Source: an uncultured Vogesella sp. (lineage in GTDB: Bacteria > Pseudomonadota > Gammaproteobacteria > Burkholderiales > Chromobacteriaceae). From it: 9,221 bases of DNA. How positions within the stretch are numbered: position 1 is the first letter of the stretch; each line of letters opens with the position of its first letter. The notes below the pieces were generated by a model. The model was not told the origin of the DNA. It worked only from the letters and a program-made list of their open reading frames with translations, and made no database searches. Shown piece after piece: positions 6,501 through 9,221 of this stretch. The stretch lies in the NCBI GenBank assembly GCA_946479405.1, contig CAMLGD010000132.1, positions 1 through 9,221 of the forward strand. Direction: 5' to 3'. The translations under genes and the position numbers were made by a program.

Positions 6501-6989
6501 TCAGTGCGCGGCCAGCTGTTGCAAGAGTGCCGACAACGATGCACAGACGGCTTGCTCACGCACTGCATGGCGATCGCCGGGAAAGTGTTGCGTCCATGCC
6601 ATCGGTTTAGCAAGAACGGGGCCGGCAATGGCAAAACACACCATACCAACTGGCTTTTCCGCCGTGCCGCCAGATGGGCCAGCCACGCCGGACACTGCCA
6701 GCGCCCAGTCCGCTGCGGCCAACGTGAGCGCCCCTTGTGCCATGGCGGCGGCCACCGGTTCGCTGACTGCGCCATGCTGCCGCAGCAAAGCCTCCGGCAC
6801 CCCCAGCACACGCTGTTTCACTTCATTGCTGTAGCTGACCACCGCCATATCGAACCAGGCGGAGCTGCCGGCGATCTCGGTAATTGCCGCCGCCACGCCG
6901 CCGCCGGTGCAGGATTCCGCAGTAGTGACACGTTGGCCGCGGGCTTGCAGTTGCACCCCAAGCCGGGCCGCCAATTGCCATTTATCCAT
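6501..6989 (-). CDS. pncC: Nicotinamide-nucleotide amidohydrolase PncC (CinA C-terminal domain family)
   Basis: Deamidates nicotinamide mononucleotide (NMN) to nicotinate mononucleotide and ammonia, returning the NMN made by NAD-dependent DNA ligase to NAD synthesis. It is a stand-alone version of the CinA C-terminal domain, 162 residues, the normal length for PncC. The conserved TAESCTGGG (23-31, with the putative catalytic Ser26), the VVSYSNEVKQ segment (50-59) and the glycine-rich GVAGPSGG (101-108) are present, with no N-terminal MoCF-like domain. The ATG at 6989 overlaps the end of pgi by eight bases (ATGGATAA), and GGAG (6997-7000) lies seven bases upstream inside pgi, so translation should be coupled to pgi. 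It is the last gene of the orn-pgi-pncC run. No convincing terminator follows, so some transcription may read through to the importer genes. Confidence 0.9.
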   Translation of the reverse strand: MDKWQLAARLGVQLQARGQRVTTAESCTGGGVAAAITEIAGSSAWFDMAVVSYSNEVKQRVLGVPEALLRQHGAVSEPVAAAMAQGALTLAAADWALAVSGVAGPSGGTAEKPVGMVCFAIAGPVLAKPMAWTQHFPGDRHAVREQAVCASLSALLQQLAAH

Positions 6990-8631
6990 GCTTGCGCTCC
7001 AGATAGTGGCGCATCAGCCCCATAGTAGATGCGTCATGCACGCCAGCGCCGCCGGCGGCCATTTCCGCCTGCAGACGGCCGGCCAGTTGCTTGCCATACT
7101 CCACCCCCCACTGGTCAAAGGAATTTACCCCCCAGATAGCGCCCTGCACGAATACCTTGTGTTCGTACAGCGCCAGCAGCATACCCAGGGTGTACGGTGT
7201 GACCTGATCCAGTGCAATGGTATTGGACGGCTGATTGCCCGGGAACAATTTCTGCGGCAGCAACATGTCCAGTTCGTCACCATGGACATTCGCCAGCTCC
7301 TGCAGCACCTCGGCCTCGGTCTTGCCGCGCATCAGCGCCTCGGTCTGCGCCAGACAGTTGGCCACCAGCACCTGGTGCTGGCCATCGAGCGGATAGTGGC
7401 TATTCATCGCCACAATGAAATCACATGGCACCAGCCGCGTACCCTGATGCAGCAACTGGAAGAAGGCATGCTGGCTGTTGACGCCCTCCTCGCCCCAGAT
7501 CACCGGCCCGGTATCGAAATCCAGCCGCTCGCCACAACGCCCGACCCGCTTGCCATTGGACTCCATATCCAGCTGCTGGATATGCGCCGGCAAGCGGCGC
7601 AAACCATGGTCGTACGGCATGATGGCGTGGGTGTGCGCACCATAGAAGGTGTTGTACCAGATACCGATCAGACCAAGCAGCACCGGCATGTTGCGCTCGA
7701 ACGGGGTTTCAAAGAAATGCGCATCCATACGCGCGCCGCCGGCCAGGAACTGACGGAAGTTGTCGCTGCCGATAGCCAGCACCACCGGCAAACCGATGGC
7801 CGACCACACCGAGTAGCGGCCGCCCACCCAATCCCAGAAGCCAAACATATTGGCCGTATCGATGCCGAAAGCCTGTACCGCGGTAGCATTGGTAGACACT
7901 GCGACGAAGTGCCGCGGCACCGCTGCCTCGCCGGCAGTCGCCACCAGCCAGCGACGCGCTGCTTGGGCATTGAGTAGCGTCTCAGGCGTGGTAAACGACT
8001 TGGAGGCAACAATAAACAGCGTAGTGCCCGGATCGCACTGTGCCAGCACCTGCGCCAGATGCTGACCATCGACGTTGGAGACAAAATCCACCGCCAGTCC
8101 CGGCTGTGCATACGGTTTCAGCGCTTCGGCCACCATCAGCGGCCCCAGGTCGGAGCCGCCGATGCCGATATTCACCACCCGGCGGATGCACTGACCGTCA
8201 TGCCCCAGCCAGGCACCGCTGCGCACCCGCTCGGCAAAGTCGCACACCCGTTGTAGCTCGGTATGCACCTGCGGCACCACGTCCACGCCATCCAGCGACA
8301 GCGAGGCATCTGCCGGCAGGCGCAGCGCGGTGTGCAGTACCGCACGGCCTTCACTGAGATTGATACGCTCGCCACAACGCATCCACTGTAGCCACTGTCC
8401 AAGGTTGGCCGCATCGGCCAGCTCCAGCAGCAATTCCAGCGTGCGATCGGTAATGCGGTTCTTGGAGTAGTCCAGCAACAGGCCATCCAGCTGCAGCGAA
8501 TAGCGGTCGAAGCGCAGCGGGTCCTGCGCAAATAGCTCACGCATGTGCACATGCCGCGTGGCGCGCTGGTGCTGATGCAGGCGCGCCCACACCGGCGATT
8601 CATTAATGGGATGGGTTCGTTCGGTGATCAT
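6982..8631 (-). CDS. pgi: Glucose-6-phosphate isomerase
   Basis: Cytoplasmic enzyme interconverting glucose 6-phosphate and fructose 6-phosphate in glycolysis and gluconeogenesis. At 549 residues it has the same length as the E. coli enzyme. Visible features: GIGGSDLGP (156-164) and SKSFTTPET (210-218) in the phosphate-binding SIS domain; PROSITE-like signature 1 DWVGGRYSVWSAIG (267-280); signature 2 GAIWGVNSFDQWGVEYGK (497-514). Likely catalytic residues are Glu357 (in DMESNGK), His388 (in NSQHAFFQ) and Lys514, matching E. coli Glu355, His386 and Lys514. The ATG at 8631 follows the orn stop by nine bases; the nearest purine-rich sequence, AAGG across the orn stop, is rather far (about 14 bases), so initiation may depend on ribosomes finishing orn. 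The N-terminal ESPVWARLHQH aligns with the usual start. Its end overlaps pncC by eight bases. Confidence 0.97.
   Translation of the reverse strand: MITERTHPINESPVWARLHQHQRATRHVHMRELFAQDPLRFDRYSLQLDGLLLDYSKNRITDRTLELLLELADAANLGQWLQWMRCGERINLSEGRAVLHTALRLPADASLSLDGVDVVPQVHTELQRVCDFAERVRSGAWLGHDGQCIRRVVNIGIGGSDLGPLMVAEALKPYAQPGLAVDFVSNVDGQHLAQVLAQCDPGTTLFIVASKSFTTPETLLNAQAARRWLVATAGEAAVPRHFVAVSTNATAVQAFGIDTANMFGFWDWVGGRYSVWSAIGLPVVLAIGSDNFRQFLAGGARMDAHFFETPFERNMPVLLGLIGIWYNTFYGAHTHAIMPYDHGLRRLPAHIQQLDMESNGKRVGRCGERLDFDTGPVIWGEEGVNSQHAFFQLLHQGTRLVPCDFIVAMNSHYPLDGQHQVLVANCLAQTEALMRGKTEAEVLQELANVHGDELDMLLPQKLFPGNQPSNTIALDQVTPYTLGMLLALYEHKVFVQGAIWGVNSFDQWGVEYGKQLAGRLQAEMAAGGAGVHDASTMGLMRHYLERKHG
7564..7584. 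repeat. 10-bp-arm palindrome inside pgi
   Basis: CATATCCAGC and its exact complement flank a single central T. On the coding strand it spells His-Ile-Gln-Gln-Leu-Asp-Met, just before the catalytic Glu357 of Pgi, a segment conserved in protein. The RNA could form an eight-base stem with a five-base loop. The arrangement may be an accident of conserved codons. Confidence 0.6.
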
Positions 8632-8640
8632 GTGCCGCGT

Positions 8641-9186
8641 TTATACCTTGAGGAAATGCTCGCGGTAATAGCGCAGCTCGTCGATGGATTCCTGGATATC
8701 GGCTAGCGCTTCGTGCTTGCCCTTCTTTACCACACCCTTGGCGATTTCCGGCTTCCAGCGACGGCACAGTTCCTTCAGCGTGGACACGTCCAGGTTGCGA
8801 TAATGGAAGTAGGTTTCCAGTTGCGGCATCCAGCGCGCCATGAATCGGCGGTCCTGACAGATAGAGTTGCCACACATTGGCGACTTGCCGGACGGCACGT
8901 GCTCTTGCAGGAAAGCCAGCAGCAGCTCGGTGGCCCTCGCCTCGTCCACGGTGGACGCCTTGACGCGGTCGATGAGGCCAGATTTGCCGTGGGTGTTCTT
9001 GTTCCAGTCGTCCATGGCGTCCAGCACGGCATCTGGCTGATGGATGGCGATGACTGGCGATTCGGCCACAGTATTGAGCTGGGAATCGGTAACGATAACA
9101 GCGATCTCGATGATGCGATCGCTGTCAGGATTGAGGCCCGTCATTTCCATGTCGAGCCAGATGAGATTGTTTTGATCTTGCGGCAT
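8641..9186 (-). CDS. orn: Oligoribonuclease (3'-5' exoribonuclease, DEDDh family)
   Basis: Degrades two- to five-nucleotide RNA fragments (nanoRNA), and pGpG left from cyclic-di-GMP breakdown, to mononucleotides in the cytoplasm; it acts as a homodimer with two metal ions. The 181-residue length is typical. The DEDDh residues are all visible: Asp12 and Glu14 ([11 protein letters not shown]), Asp112 ([10 protein letters not shown]), His158 ([11 protein letters not shown]) and Asp163. The C-terminal [16 protein letters not shown] is the usual Orn ending. ATG 9186 gives the standard N-terminus ([14 protein letters not shown]); only a weak GAAAG lies upstream. It is the first gene here of the tightly packed orn-pgi-pncC run. 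Its promoter cannot be confirmed because only 35 bases of upstream sequence remain before the window ends. Confidence 0.97.
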   Translation of the reverse strand: MPQDQNNLIWLDMEMTGLNPDSDRIIEIAVIVTDSQLNTVAESPVIAIHQPDAVLDAMDDWNKNTHGKSGLIDRVKASTVDEARATELLLAFLQEHVPSGKSPMCGNSICQDRRFMARWMPQLETYFHYRNLDVSTLKELCRRWKPEIAKGVVKKGKHEALADIQESIDELRYYREHFLKV

Positions 9187-9221
9187 AAGTCGGCGTCTTT
9201 CAAAATGCGCCCATTTTCCGC

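Noticed and set aside
6907..7977. A 356-codon plus-strand open frame antisense to pgi
   Set aside because: The opposite strand is unmistakable Pgi with both signatures and all catalytic residues; the antisense product is rich in His, Gln and Arg with no family resemblance.
1..9221. CRISPR arrays, Neisseria-type DNA uptake sequences (GCCGTCTGAA), tRNA or rRNA genes
   Set aside because: No regularly spaced repeats, no copy of the uptake word and no RNA gene structure were seen on reading through the window.

Overview
The window looks like ordinary chromosomal core sequence from a GC-rich (about 60%) Gram-negative proteobacterium. The XerC, Orn and Pgi sequences and an Orn-Pgi-PncC gene order suggest a betaproteobacterium, perhaps Neisseriales/Chromobacteriaceae (Chromobacterium, Vogesella or Aquitalea type). 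That placement comes from family resemblance only, without any search. I see no CRISPR array, insertion sequence, prophage, tRNA or rRNA.

Layout. Left block, plus strand (1-1480): the 3' part of a MoxR-type AAA+ ATPase gene, cut by the window edge, overlaps by one base the start of xerC, the chromosome-dimer recombinase. A perfect 10-bp-stem hairpin at 1504-1528 lies between xerC and the convergent minus-strand genes and probably terminates both transcripts. Middle block, minus strand (6437 down to 1550): a four-gene BMP/PnrA-type ABC importer in the order binding protein, double ATPase, permease, permease. It has a good sigma70-like promoter, a leader of about 145 nt containing a palindrome and pairing sequences, and a strong hairpin between the binding-protein gene and the ATPase gene. 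Right block, minus strand (9186 down to 6501): orn (oligoribonuclease), pgi (glucose-6-phosphate isomerase) and pncC (NMN amidohydrolase, CinA C-terminal type), tightly packed and probably cotranscribed.

How the genes work together. The importer should capture a small solute in the periplasm and move it inward; studied relatives carry purine nucleosides, but no purine-catabolic gene is present here to confirm the substrate. Orn finishes RNA decay to mononucleotides and PncC recycles NMN toward NAD, so three neighbouring loci touch nucleotide salvage. That link is only suggestive, because pgi (central carbon metabolism) sits among them. No previously undescribed system is evident. The places most worth a second look are the importer leader, the hairpin after the binding-protein gene, and the MoxR/XerC gene overlap.
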